60,000 nucleotides of DNA from Nymphaea colorata (GCF_008831285.2 NC_045146.1:1242001-1302000), one strand, 5' to 3'. Numbered from the stretch's first letter, positions 43,287 through 47,016 are shown. The notes: generated by a model not told the origin, from the sequence alone. A program made the numbers and translations.

Positions 43287-43814
43287 GCACAAAGTGCCTA
43301 TATTTCTATGCCTTTGTCGACAAAATATAAACTGATGGATTGACAAAAAGAGCATGTGAATATTAAAATTTAGTACCTGGCAACGATAAACTGCATCTGA
43401 TCCATCCTGGAAAGAGGTAAAAAGCTTTAGCACAGTTGGTACAGGAATCCATTATTCAAGAAAGAGAAAAAGAGAGAGGGAGAGGAAAGATACATGTAGC
43501 AGAAGCACATTTGGCTTTGTTCTAGAAAATTCCTTAAATCTTAACTTATCACAGATTTTGTTGCCACGCACATCTTTGAAGTATATACTACTTTTCCAAC
43601 TAACAGTTAGTTTAGATTGAGGCATCATTCCCATCTTGTCAATCTCTTTCCTCACTGCATGAATGAACTTAGACAAAAGCATTTCCCCTTGTTGGTCATG
43701 CAGAATCAAATCCACATGTACACCAGTTGGCAACAAAATGAGAAACTTATATCTTCCATTTTCATCATCCAAATATTCTTCTCGTGTCCTCTTTCGAGAA
43801 CTCTGAACTAACAT
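1..43814 (-). CDS. GMI1: GMI1-like SMC-hinge GHKL ATPase gene (24 exons traced, 3' part beyond window)
   Basis: This gene encodes a plant protein of the GMI1/SMCHD1 type: an N-terminal GHKL ATPase followed by a long linker and a C-terminal SMC flexible hinge. In Arabidopsis GMI1 is induced by DNA damage and supports somatic homologous recombination in the nucleus. I joined 24 exons: 43814-43494, 43406-43377, 43150-43064, 42962-42907, 35472-35389, 26177-26105, 24708-24653, 24545-24440, 24297-24229, 22307-22221, 12512-12462, 11715-11592, 11408-11353, 11278-11150, 3866-3776, 3686-3652, 2050-1975, 1883-1701, 1588-1433, 1289-1268, 1192-1078, 994-884, 758-408, 292-162. Every junction is GT-AG, the phases close, and the 2600 nt give 866 codons without a stop. 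The order matches my memory of the Arabidopsis protein throughout. The family is about 1600 residues, so roughly half is missing to the left; an acceptor at 8-9 may open the next exon. Four copia elements lie in introns 4, 5, 10 and 14. The start at 43814 is the first Met in its exon, but an upstream exon is possible. Confidence 0.9.
162..2050 (-). CDS. GMI1: GMI1-like exons 17-24: linker region before the hinge
   Basis: Eight exons are packed into 1.9 kb. They include DPFTVALKNFGLKPSP (exon 17), QREGRSLSLSQIEKEYQDWV (18), VIRRKGISWRSGQHVKILKG (19), a 22-nt micro-exon (20), and a 38-codon exon opening with PLDCPEENGC (21). Exon 22 contains LEKKRQNAPARIDILDSEQC. Exon 23 is the largest, 117 codons, with GYIPPREMVAVLRPLSF and DGSDIAEGLRNSGIYKFSF. 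Exon 24 ends at a GTACAC donor. Introns here are mostly under 150 bp, in strong contrast to the 5' half. The reading frame is unbroken. Confidence 0.88.
2718..2787 (+). repeat. Compound microsatellite (CCCT)n(CT)n(CA)n
   Basis: Consecutive tetra- and dinucleotide runs in intron 16 of the GMI1-like gene. Confidence 0.95.
3085..3118 (+). repeat. (TA)n microsatellite
   Basis: About 16 TA units in intron 16. Confidence 0.95.
3652..3866 (-). CDS. GMI1: GMI1-like exons 15-16
   Basis: Exon 15 (30 codons plus 1 nt) reads GRLPFMEPKLRRGDKV and ends RCCMRVKCFV, with the strong donor GTGAGT. Exon 16 (35 nt) reads ETDAGFSPTTHK after the split codon. Both match the family segment between the RRLGRLLP block and the linker exons. 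Confidence 0.88.
4860..5060. repeat. Cluster of GTATCGTACGATAC palindromes
   Basis: The perfect 14-bp palindrome occurs at 4864-4877 and 4984-4997. Near-copies are found around 5013-5026 and 5041-5050, with many GATAC half-sites between. It lies in the hAT-like element as a subterminal repeat array. Confidence 0.8.
5412..5576 (+). repeat. E1 5' LTR with TATA box
   Basis: 165-bp LTR, TG...CA. TATATAAA at 5513-5520 is the likely core promoter of the element. By eye it is identical to the 3' copy. Confidence 0.95.
5577..6291 (+). other. E1 leader: PBS and GC-rich tandem repeats
   Basis: The initiator-Met tRNA primer-binding site TGGTATCAGAGC abuts the LTR. The leader is extremely C+G rich and from about 5690 to 5870 contains several copies of a 32-bp unit built around CTCTCCACCCGACGCC, with drift to a TCTTCTCCGCCCGACGCC form. 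Long open frames on both strands here come from this composition. I see no protein motif and treat them as non-coding. Confidence 0.75.
6292..10497 (+). CDS. E1 copia gag-pol polyprotein (1401 aa)
   Basis: A retrotransposon polyprotein in one frame. The Gag part has the UBN2-type N-terminus (KMDGGNYEMWAMQVKRTL) and a CCHC zinc knuckle at about residue 252 (C-x2-C-x4-H-x4-C). The aspartic protease active site DSGA begins at Asp347. The GAG-pre-integrase zinc motif (WHLRFGHLPF then CESCQLGKH) is followed by the integrase core, with catalytic Asp near 534 (HFDVWGP), Asp in RSDNALEF, and Glu in VAERKHRH. Reverse transcriptase shows VAKGYTQ, LDVKNAFLYGDL and YVDDIIVTGDD (from about 1085). RNase H has DADYAGCPSD (Asp1248), SSAESEYRA and CDNKAA. 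All key residues are present. It ends two to seven bases before the polypurine tract. Expressed as genomic RNA from the LTR promoter and self-processed. Confidence 0.96.
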   Translation: MSEISSGANNSSFVSSGEMKSSPFSSFITKMDGGNYEMWAMQVKRTLIAHEKEHLILEPEPVQKVGKYTTWFKDNSLVMVWIVGTLTQDIANEVLHKESAKDMWDSLAATYSQARNETRIMQLHHDIHQMRQDGRPLHTYYSSLKSMFERLNSYFPACKCEQQKAYRDMLMVGVFLSGLDSVYESAKNQMLTSPSIPPIDEAYSRLSRIPIPSSTVLDTTSAMLATRGRGGSLFARGRGYRGRGNTPSRPVCQFCHRIGHTVDKCWQKHGRPAVANQTVFTDSPEQPKTQHPVSSSELRADDIISQLRHLIGDRPQQAPDPTTSTITTAASASSSGMYSDTTDWLIDSGASTHLCGDKAQFTSYVPTPPGRSVILADGKYSPVVGLGEVQLTSSLPLQHVLHAPEFPHSLLSISQITRDLNCCAIFDSSSLVFQDILTGRVIGSGREQGGLYRLVHPFPFAGSTSAGSSSSSAYTWHLRFGHLPFQKLLHVLPQLSPKSSFQCESCQLGKHHRSSFPPRPSRSSHSVFELLHFDVWGPSRTPALQGHRYYLVDVDDYSRVSWVFLMKHKSEVGHVIKNFINEILTQFDTCVKIVRSDNALEFCASSLEQFFRDKGIIHQTSCAYTSQQNGVAERKHRHILDVARTIIIHSHVPHSYWGDAVLTACYLINRMPSSVLGDLIPISVLFPDRDLFSVPPRVFGCVAFVQLLGPGRDKLSPRAIKTIFVGYSRTQKGYRCYDPSTRRYYVSADVTFFESTSFFSPNGTQLRAPELNDEVQFSLPLMSCPNPVDPRFGAVYQRRTKPAAPVQCAPVPSPSTPKVIPDTNSTDNVLCNDDIGVCHEHVPAPNELDVPIAQRKGKRSCTLHPISGHLSMDRLTPMYRQFVKGLSAIALPQNPMDALSDPKWAAAMQEEMDALQSRGTWTLVTPSADAAIVGCRWVFTIKYRADGSIDRYKARLVAKGYTQTYGVDYYDTFSPVARHASLRILLAVAVSKNWSLSQLDVKNAFLYGDLHEEVYMQQPPGFVAEGECQKVCRLRKAIYGLKQSPRAWFQKLSENIENEGFRRSSADHSLFVKKTSTGTVIVLVYVDDIIVTGDDDQGISNIKDVLGQHFVTKDLGELRHFLGIEFARNQKGLIMCQRKYVTDVLQETGMLGCRPASTPMDINTRLYDDDTEDVDARQYRGIVGKLLYITVTRPDIAYAVSRVSQFMDKPKKVHWDAAMMILRYLKNSPGTGLFFQNGTSLTISVYVDADYAGCPSDRKSTTGFCVFIRSNLVTWKSKKQTVVARSSAESEYRAMAQGTAEVMWVRSLMLDLTVEVPLPMQLLCDNKAALFIANNPAFHERTKHVEVDCHYTRDMIQKGFVSTSHISTTGQTADIFTKALARGPFQSCCSKLSLFDIYAPT
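10505..10669 (+). repeat. E1 3' LTR
   Basis: 165-bp LTR identical to the 5' copy, followed by the TSD TTATG at 10670-10674. Confidence 0.95.
11150..12512 (-). CDS. GMI1: GMI1-like exons 11-14: transducer and linker
   Basis: Exon 11 (17 codons) reads CDDTLTTMG to PIEFE. Exon 12 (41 codons plus 1 nt) contains VNGVNLTEVDGGELAITN. Exon 13 ends in NARIKCVYFPILE. Exon 14 (43 codons) reads GKESIERILEELDEKG and then RVSIRRLGRLLPDARW. These blocks follow the Arabidopsis order exactly. The acceptor of exon 12 is ATGAAG, without the usual pyrimidine before AG. Intron 14 downstream is 7.3 kb and holds E1 nested in a hAT-like element. Confidence 0.88.
12513..14835 (-). other. Intron 10, part 3' of E2 (host orientation)
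   Basis: Contains the degenerate repeat at 12811-12990 and a T-rich, CT-rich stretch at 13020-13560 with open frames but no protein similarity I can recognise. A G-run sits at 13992-14009. About 14770-14835 resembles 20400-20500 on the other side of E2. Confidence 0.6.
12811..12990. repeat. Degenerate transposon-end-like repeat (GCCTCAAG/AAGGC motifs)
   Basis: The segment starts TAGTGTTATCAAAAAGC and is followed by many CCTCA, GCCTCAAG and AAGGC motifs. A similar stretch in opposite polarity occurs at about 20675-20757. This resembles subterminal repeats of non-autonomous hAT-like elements, but I could not find matching target duplications, so the element is uncertain. E2 lies between the two stretches. 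Confidence 0.3.
14841..15087 (-). repeat. E2 3' LTR
   Basis: 247 bp; + strand text starts TGTAGAAATACG and ends ATCAACA. One base differs from the other copy. The polypurine tract lies immediately beyond 15087. Confidence 0.94.
15082..17427 (-). CDS. E2 integrase C-terminal part, reverse transcriptase and RNase H
   Basis: A 781-codon frame that continues the polyprotein after the frameshift. The listed start Met is internal, not a real start. It has the integrase C-terminal region (YWVDAVLTSAYLINRMPS), RT (VAKGFSQKYGIDYLETFAPV, LDVKNAFLNGDL, LVYVDDMIVTGDD), and RNase H (SDADWAGCGDTRRSTTGYC, SSAEAEYRAVA, CDNKSAINLANNP). All catalytic motifs are intact. The final codons read LEGEC: the polypurine tract is translated, and Cys plus the stop codon TGA come from the first bases of the 3' LTR. 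Confidence 0.94.
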   Translation of the reverse strand: MFQRNLPKHYWVDAVLTSAYLINRMPSRVLNGRTPHSLLPGSRPPFPLPPRVFGCVCFIHDHSPNVKKLDPRSIKGVFVGYSPTQKGYKCIDPITGRAYVTRDVTFLEHASYFGANPLQGEQSVGREEYSQRQELQFIDFLDYKKAESLNTVDVPEKEERGDNSIEKEGPQLFGQFYSRRGTRTEVMTCDVRSTSNPNATPSLDEPSPTEETVETHDEVEKKNDDLPIALRKGVRSCTQHPIGNFVSYSRLGKDYKCFVSTLSLAVIPRTVAEAQSDSKWADAMKEEIDALRRNLTWEVVKIPEAAHLVGSKWVYTIKYKPDGSVERYKARLVAKGFSQKYGIDYLETFAPVAKMKTVRVVISLAVMKEWKMYQLDVKNAFLNGDLEEEVYMHMPPGYEEPKMCCKLKKALYGLKQSPRAWFERLRRVMIRHGYKQGNGDHTLFVKKKESKVTLLLVYVDDMIVTGDDEEEIIKLKGLLATEFDLKDLGKLRYFLGMEVARSSTGLVLNQRKYTLDLLEETGKLGCRPTPTPFDTGHKLSLRDGEPLCEEDKGRYQRLVGKLIYLTLTRPDITFAVNVLSQFMHAPTDAHLKAVDRVLCYLKKNPGKGLLYVKQETVEIEGYSDADWAGCGDTRRSTTGYCVYLGGNLVVWRSKRQDVCSRSSAEAEYRAVAMGVSELLWLKILLTDIGIEIEGPMKMYCDNKSAINLANNPVLHDRTKHVEIDRHFIRERIDAKELILPYMKSEDQTADVLTKALPSASFERNVSKLGMFDMYAQLEGEC
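17472..19415 (-). CDS. E2 gag-protease-integrase N-terminal part
   Basis: This 647-codon frame starts MIMAASSSS and has the Gag block RLTKANYFSWSPAM. It carries a CCHC knuckle (CTHCKKTGHTVDYC), protease EWIVDSGATHHM, the pre-integrase zinc motif (YWHERFGHLPF, CDVCQFAKH), and integrase Asp residues in HSDVWGP and RSDNAREY. The frame is lost just after SCSYTP because the C run of the next codons (G run 17486-17491 on the + strand) has six bases where seven would keep the frame. The rest of integrase continues in the next frame. It is therefore a frameshifted pseudogene, or an assembly or sequencing error at a homopolymer. Confidence 0.93.
   Translation of the reverse strand: MIMAASSSSTVNTNPTEIGAFRTENVPMQVITLRLTKANYFSWSPAMTMGIAGRGRMAYIDGSNPEPARTSDVWHTWFLEDNQVKTWIVNSVSADIQPLILRKKTARDMWVVLEQMYGQKKTAIRTYQVMKTVYGIRQGTSSVAEYYGALKAKWEELDYHSDIPWHCPHDQALYVAHEWENRVFLFLAGLNDEFEGVRSQILNSGEVSSIEDVYSCVEAEEQRRLVTQEGKRELVPYNERSALVSRGPGGPSRSLRRCTHCKKTGHTVDYCWDLHPEKKGNRGRSLTGRTPVSEVQATSSGEKVSISADQLRELRAYLGRLDVNKTETSEGTTANHALAVIGNQGNSSVGEWIVDSGATHHMTGNPKLFHEYKLSSGREHVSLADGSSTCVAGEGTLSLLDKFHVQGALHVPQFPLNLLSVSRLTKELNCELIFSADRCVLQDLVTGKRIGIGLASDGLYRLPIRVATALLTAIRKTDKRREDCLQSFMYWHERFGHLPFGILKHLFPDLCSSFDVSSISCDVCQFAKHVRASYPLSSSCANEAFSLIHSDVWGPSGIYTRQGFQYFITFIDDFSRATFIYLFKDRSEVPRIIETFILLVHTQYGANVKTFRSDNAREYMCRPVEEFLRQRGIVHETSCSYTPLKMG
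19416..20048 (-). other. E2 leader (PBS to gag), GC-rich
   Basis: About 630 bp between the PBS and gag. It is very G+C rich with repeated GCTGGGCGGA and ACCGCCGGA modules. Several open frames are compositional; no domain is recognisable. Confidence 0.7.
20049..20295 (-). repeat. E2 5' LTR
   Basis: 247 bp, flanked by the PBS at its inner side and the TSD ACTTG at 20296-20300. Confidence 0.94.
20301..22220 (-). other. Intron 10, part 5' of E2 (host orientation)
   Basis: Begins with sequence that is a diverged copy of its neighbour: GTTTTAGCTTGCATTC near 20302 versus GTTTTATTTTTCACTG near 20485, each after ATGACTTG or similar. Contains GA-rich stretches at 21405-21560 with a partly repeated unit ending TTTTTGGGGTTG. 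No gene seen. Confidence 0.55.
22221..22307 (-). CDS. GMI1: GMI1-like exon 10
   Basis: A 29-codon exon, phase 0 at both ends, reading VEISQPRNRSLNEY and then QLQCLLKDIYFPYIQ, a block shared with Arabidopsis GMI1. It has a CTGCAG acceptor and a GTTCAC donor. The following intron 10 is about 9.7 kb and contains copia element E2 in the same orientation as the gene. Confidence 0.88.
24229..26177 (-). CDS. GMI1: GMI1-like exons 6-9: ATPase glycine-rich lid and transducer start
   Basis: Exon 6 reads GKMGSSNHRQ then GIGGNPPYLL. Exon 7 carries FGMYGYGG (residues 220-227), the glycine-rich G2 region of the ATP lid. Exon 8 (35 codons after a split codon) reads SATVASKTK to ESTWK. Exon 9 ends in NDSPHGSFTK, a segment strongly conserved in the family. 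The introns are 1.4 kb, 0.1 kb and 0.14 kb. Intron 6 contains a foldback repeat with a (TA)n tract, and a (CT)n tract lies within it close to exon 6. No residue loss that would suggest a dead ATPase is visible. Confidence 0.88.
25358..25910. repeat. Foldback (inverted-repeat) element with TA-rich side loop
   Basis: The left arm (about 25358-25621) and right arm (about 25645-25910) are imperfect reverse complements. Both carry TTCCTTTTCA, TTGGGCCA, AATCAGCT, GAACTGCCT and AATTCACCCAACTC in mirrored order. The spacer is only about 25 bp, so the transcript could form a hairpin of some 250 bp. A (TA)n tract in the right arm forms a bulge. Partial extra copies lie at 25181-25240 and 25925-26010. 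It is in intron 6 of the GMI1-like gene. MITE or foldback transposon is my inference. Confidence 0.75.
25722..25755 (+). repeat. (TA)n microsatellite
   Basis: About 17 units inside the right arm of the foldback repeat. Confidence 0.95.
26036..26073 (+). repeat. (CT)n microsatellite
   Basis: About 19 CT units, 32 bp downstream (in host orientation) of the exon 6 donor. Confidence 0.95.
26697..27142 (-). pseudogene. Ty3-gypsy integrase relic, C-terminal piece
   Basis: Read on the minus strand from 27142 downward: HLGSSKMYQDVECSFWWPGI, then LARYSIFQQAKVDI (the HHCC zinc-finger end). After a frameshift come GRLLQPF and HDVIWVIVDKLI, then SYRDPQFTSRFWSSLQ and VSSAFHPQSDG. These are typical of chromovirus (Del/Tekay-type) integrase. 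Pieces of the core between them are deleted and stops are present. The upstream piece continues beyond E3 at 32315. Confidence 0.8.
27143..27307 (+). repeat. E3 5' LTR
   Basis: 165 bp, TGTTAAGATGCG to CTTATCA, with TATATAAA near 27244. Confidence 0.95.
27308..27917 (+). other. E3 leader: PBS and CG-rich repeats
   Basis: About 610 bp, shorter than in E1. It is rich in TCTCCGCCCG and TGCTCCGCTGC modules whose copy number differs from E1. Non-coding in my reading. Confidence 0.7.
27918..32142 (+). pseudogene. E3 copia gag-pol with two stops and a frameshift
   Basis: Homologous to the E1 polyprotein along its whole length. Gag and protease are open to 29237, where CAG of E1 is TAG (29235-29237), just before the integrase zinc motif. 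A second stop (TGG to TAG) ends the integrase core at 29904-29906. A one-base insertion shifts the frame at about 30440-30455, and a last open part from 30484 to 32142 covers RT and RNase H intact. Integrase also carries VRFDNALEF where E1 has VRSDNALEF, and DDWGP where E1 has DVWGP. The element could not make a full polyprotein. Confidence 0.93.
32150..32314 (+). repeat. E3 3' LTR
   Basis: 165 bp, one substitution from the 5' copy, followed by the TSD GTGTA. Confidence 0.95.
32315..32405 (-). pseudogene. Ty3-gypsy integrase relic, upstream piece
   Basis: The minus-strand frame reads GRLWVLNEETLKSETYELHC, matching the segment just before the HHCC zinc finger of gypsy integrases. It joins directly to the 26697-27142 piece once E3 and one GTGTA are removed. 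Confidence 0.7.
32460..32700 (+). repeat. Old LTR-end plus primer-binding-site relic
   Basis: TGGTATCAGAG at 32592-32602 is preceded by CAACA, as at an LTR/PBS junction, after a CT-rich, LTR-like stretch. No coding capacity or partner LTR was identified. Confidence 0.35.
32700..35388 (-). other. Intron 5, part 5' of E3 (host orientation)
   Basis: Holds the direct duplication at 33163/33720 and AT-rich sequence. At 34590-34640 there are CGATATGTTG and TATCGCGACAAAATCGC motifs resembling subterminal transposon repeats. No coding sequence recognised. Confidence 0.5.
33163..33786 (+). repeat. Direct duplication flanking a 470-bp insert
   Basis: About 70-84 bp beginning TTGCAATATAAGTAGTATAT occurs at 33163-33246 and again at 33720-33786, at high identity with a short indel. 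The sequence between contains a TATATAGAGAAAGGGATG stretch. This could be a segmental duplication or an insertion with duplication. Confidence 0.6.
35389..35472 (-). CDS. GMI1: GMI1-like exon 5: ATPase G1 box
   Basis: This 84-nt exon encodes residues 165-193 and carries DSGQGM at residues 177-182, the G1 box (DxGxGM) of GHKL ATPases that contacts adenine. It is flanked by about 7.4 kb of intron on its 5' side (with E4) and about 9.2 kb on its 3' side (with E3). Phase enters at 2 (AG+G) and leaves at 2 (TG+G = Trp), matching both neighbours. Confidence 0.9.
35473..37289 (-). other. Intron 4, part 3' of E4 (host orientation)
   Basis: 1.8 kb of ordinary AT-rich intron. Small open frames at 36220-36432 and 36502-36711 show no domain. 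The remaining part of the intron on the other side of E4 (42252-42906) is likewise featureless. Confidence 0.6.
37290..37575 (+). repeat. E4 5' LTR
   Basis: 286 bp. It contains a long imperfect palindrome around GGGTCCGGATATGGACCC and the sequence TTTTCCACGTAA shared with the E2 LTR. Confidence 0.93.
37836..41970 (+). pseudogene. E4 gag-pol pseudogene with at least seven lesions
   Basis: Gag starts MAEEMTSKT (37836) and stays open to about 38590. The first half of the CCHC knuckle is then deleted, leaving LGHSVDFCWDLH. A TAG replaces the Trp before VDSGATHHM (38860-38862). Integrase is open to 39736, then one extra A in the run 39737-39741 breaks the frame at the same motif that is broken in E2. 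Further shifts or stops occur near 39950, 40462, 40480, 40960 and at 41464-41466. RT (LDVKNAFLNGHL, LVYVDDIIVPGDD) and RNase H (SDAEWAGC, SSAEAEYRAVV, CDNKSAINLTNNP) remain recognisable. RT has VPGDD instead of VTGDD. The end reads LEGEC with the stop inside the 3' LTR. Confidence 0.92.
41965..42251 (+). repeat. E4 3' LTR
   Basis: 287 bp. It has an extra C (AATACCGTG), a G-to-A change in the palindrome region, and a C-to-T change near the end relative to the 5' LTR. Confidence 0.93.
42907..43814 (-). CDS. GMI1: GMI1-like exons 1-4: N-terminus and ATPase N-box
   Basis: Exon 1 (107 codons) has a basic start followed by a family-typical segment around YKFLILLPTGVHV. Exon 2 adds ten codons (DGSDAVYRCQ) and exon 3 reads NMWDLTPDTDLL then FESALADLI. 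Exon 4 continues with DNSLQAIW. The exon 3/4 border splits the GHKL N-box: Glu139 and Asn148 in the run E-x4-D-x2-D-N are the expected Mg/ATP-binding positions. The donor of exon 3 is the near-ideal GTGAGT. Intron 4, just downstream, holds copia element E4. These exons set the identity of the gene because the MWDLTPDTDLL block and the N-box are hallmarks of plant GMI1 proteins. Confidence 0.9.
43253..43284 (+). repeat. (TA)n microsatellite
   Basis: About 15 units in intron 2 of the GMI1-like gene. Confidence 0.95.
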
Positions 43815-44823
43815 CTCGCTTTGTAATGGTATATGAATCCAGGATTCACAATTGCTCCACTAATTTTTGGACCTTCCAGCCAGACCCAGCTTTATAGCTA
43901 CCAAAATTCAAATGTAAATCATATCACTAGATGTTAGCATCTCAATAATTTGCATTAACCGATACAATGAAAGCAGGTAGCAAAGGTTAGCTTTGTGCTA
44001 ATTTGTACACCAAAGTATAAAATCATATGCCCATCAACCTTACTTAAAGAGGAAAAAACAGATAGAATCAACCAAAGACAACAAGCAATAAGCAAAAAAG
44101 GCTTGACAATCAAGGTGGGATCACTATTAGGAACTTGCATGAAAGCACGTTAGCCAAAAAGAGCTTCAAAATCAAGTCATATGGTGACATTAATGTCAAG
44201 ATGGCATCATGACTAGAAAATGTGTGAAAGTTTGATAAATCATGACTTATGTTCTGACGTATATATATGGAAACACCTATTACCACCAAATGAAAGTGTG
44301 AGCAGAAAGAGAAAAATTATAAACACAACCATATCAGCATTTTTTTGTGTTGAAGTAAAGGCAAACTTTCTAGGTTCTTAAACCAATATAAATTACAGGC
44401 ACAAGATACCAAAGTTCCATGGTGCTTGGCCATATCAAAGAAAGAGTATGCATGTTTTTGTATTCACATAAGATGAAGATCAACAGCATCACTTTTTTCC
44501 AGATATCTAGAGTACACCAAGTTAGTAGCATGCGAGTACTGCCATTCATAACACCCAGAATACCCTACAGTCTATAACAACATATAAGTCAGTTAGACTT
44601 TCCCTTCTTCAAGTTCTCCTGCCTGTAGTTCTTTTGAAAAGGATATACAAAAATCTGGGGAATAAAATAGGAAACTTGTTTTGATGCAAGCTATGTCACA
44701 TGGACTCACCTAAACAGCAAAAGCACCTGAGTACATATGACTTGGGTGCACCTGCGACATGGCATCAGGTGCAGTCAAATTGCGTCGAGGTGAATCTGTA
44801 CCCTTTTCAACTTTTTTTCTAAA

Positions 44824-44961
44824 ATGATGCTTCTCTTTTTCAGCTTTTTCTGTTTTGCTGCATCTGTTATATTGTTTTTAGTTTTCTACTACATGATGCT
44901 TCAGTTTTTCAGTTTCTTCTGTTTTGTTGCATCTGTCATACTGTTTTTAGTTTTTTACTAC
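44824..44961 (+). repeat. Two-copy 69-bp tandem repeat
   Basis: ATGATGCTTC starts at 44824 and 44893. The units are T-rich with a few differences. They create a spurious hydrophobic open frame on the + strand. Confidence 0.8.
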
Positions 44962-45129
44962 ATACTTTTGCAGTTTAATACTAGATATTATATGCTGACC
45001 ATAACTTTATATATTGCACATGCCATATGGTCACATATGTTGTTGCTGTTTAACAGTTTTCTTAATCTGGGAACATGTTTTCTTATTTTCTTACATGTAA
45101 TTGCATAAGTTTCATTAATCAGTTTTGTC

Positions 45130-45154
45130 TATATATATATATATATATATATAT
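45130..45154 (+). repeat. (TA)n microsatellite
   Basis: About 12 units upstream of the GMI1-like start. Confidence 0.95.
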
Positions 45155-46240
45155 GCTGTTTATAAGCTCTATACATGTGTTACCAGGGTTAGTCTTATAT
45201 CTTATATATGTTATATGTAATATATGTTGTACAGTTATAAATTTGTAATACTAGATATATAGCAACTACTTAATTAATGCTTACTCATTTTATGAGTAAG
45301 ATTGTAAAATCTGAAATCAGACTCCAAGGGTATGTATATTACATGGAAGACATAGAATGCTACAGATTTTAGAATCAAGGATGTGACTTTGTCTTATGTA
45401 CATATGCACACTCCCTTGCCGCACCCGCACCTCGCACCTATGTGACACAGGATGCAAGCCAATGAAGTCACAGGAACACCTCATTCTAGGGCTGATAAAT
45501 AAATTAGACTGTAGAATTTTGGATCTATACTTGCTCAAGCTCCAGTGAGAAAAATCGGAAATAATATTGATACAAATATACTATTTCTATAAACTTGTAG
45601 AATCATCGGGAGGTGTGAGAGGTAATGGTCAGTTCTGAACTGTATTAAATTTGCTGTTTGTACTGTGTCGTTGCTTATTTTGTTTCTCCTGGTTGCTCCT
45701 CCGTTATCAGCTCCAGGCTTAGTTAATAATTTAATTATATAATAGGTTAGTTTTTCGATTCCAGTGATCAACTTCTTCCTTCCTTAGGTGCCTACTACCT
45801 AGTCTAGATTCAATTATTTTCTTGTGCCCTCCTCAATGTCCTCATCCAACCTATTGTGCGACATGTCTACATTGACCAGTTCAACCAACCAATAATTTAA
45901 TAATCTTATCTGCTAATTCTTTTGCAAGCCGCTTTTTTCTTGCATATAGCACCAATAGGTTTCGGGTGCATGTGAGGCATGAAAAAGTGCTTAACCCAAA
46001 CCCAAACCGGATGAAGTTTGTGCAAATATGTGGCTGCACAATTGTGTTGTGACATCTGTTGCCAGTTCCGTAAACTAAATTCCCCTTGTGCGATATAGGC
46101 AGTGCTTACCTGTCATTCCATACTTCCCCGCTTCGTTGTTAACTTAAGTAAGCTTTAATTTAACGATGATAATCACAAAAACTCCTCATATCTTCTTCTT
46201 CGTAATCCTCCAGTAACTTACATTTCTTAAACGTCAACAA

Positions 46241-46344
46241 ATTCATAAAAACTCAACAGTAAACGGGCTGTTTTCTGTTCTAAAATACGTGCATTCATAA
46301 AAACTCAACAGTAAACGGGCTGTTTTCTGTTCTAAAATACGTGC
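46241..46344 (+). repeat. Perfect 52-bp tandem duplication
   Basis: Two identical 52-bp units (46241-46292, 46293-46344) start ATTCATAAAAACTCAACAG and contain AAACGGGCTGTTTTC. They lie just downstream of the possible first exon of the GMI1-like gene, hence inside its first intron if that exon is real. Confidence 0.9.
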
Positions 46345-46715
46345 AGTGGATTCACAAAATCCGCCGACTTCAAGCAAACGGTTATGGCGGCTTTACTAGA
46401 TAAGGTCTTCCTGCAGTATGCGGAAGTAATGCTATCATATACGCAAACATCGTACCCAAAATTCAGGAAAAAAAACTCATAATCGTGCTCCCCAGCTTGT
46501 CATCGAGTAAACTTTCGGCGAGTGCATTCAAAAAAGCACATGGTCCTACAAAAAGCATAATCTACAGCAAGACCCTCGCTGAAGCACTCATGCAAAGGCT
46601 TATCAGAGAATCGACGCTGACGCGCTCCAGGTAGAAACGAACGTCCCGAAGCATAAAAAAACACACGAAAAACAACATTATACACGAAAGATAAGAAACA
46701 ACAACAAGAAACGAG

Positions 46716-46801
46716 CTAGACCAGCAACAACGAACATTTCACAGAACAGCGAACACGCCAGGAAGAAAGAAAGGCCAGCAGCAACGAACATTTCACAGAA
46801 C
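46716..46801 (+). repeat. Short imperfect direct repeat in the possible first exon region
   Basis: GCAACAACGAACATTTCACA and its near copy GCAGCAACGAACATTTCACA occur about 54 bp apart. Confidence 0.7.
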
Positions 46802-46833
46802 GCAAGATAAAACCGCGACGAACACAATATTAC

Positions 46834-46985
46834 CTCGCTGCCGGCGCTTGTGTCGAGAGAAAAACGAAAAATACGAAAAGACAAACGATATTCACACAGC
46901 AAGTACGACAGCGAAGGAGGAACCGGCCATGTAAAGGAAGTTGCTTCGTCACGAAGTTTGTTGCGCTCCAACTAAAACGCCTGAT
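46834..46985 (-). other. Possible upstream first exon of the GMI1-like gene
   Basis: A minus-strand frame from ATG at 46971 runs 46 codons to the donor GAG|GTAATA (cut after 46834). If joined to an acceptor before 43859 (TTAG), it would continue in phase through 15 codons into the Met at 43814 without a stop. A TATATA at 47010-47015 sits about 40 bp upstream of this ATG. The acceptor lacks a good pyrimidine tract and the predicted extension has no domain. It may instead be a non-coding 5' exon or chance. Confidence 0.3.
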
Positions 46986-47008
46986 CGTCTTCCAGAGCCA
47001 AGTGCAAA

Positions 47009-47016
47009 GTATATAC
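47009..47016 (-). promoter_or_regulatory. Candidate TATA box of the GMI1-like gene
   Basis: GTATATAC upstream of the possible first exon; spacing fits a start site near 46985. Supported only by position. Confidence 0.25.

Larger units (their letters stand above)
43860..46833. other. Region upstream of the GMI1-like start codon
   Basis: Either intergenic or a 3-kb first intron if the exon at 46834 is real. It contains the 69-bp and 52-bp tandem repeats, a TA tract, and clusters of GGTGCACCTG-like motifs at 44740-44790 and 45420-45440. No gene recognised. Confidence 0.5.

Noticed and set aside
44824-45108. Hydrophobic 94-codon + strand frame resembling a membrane protein
   Set aside because: It is produced by the 69-bp T-rich tandem repeat; the first half duplicates itself and no start context or splice signals support it.
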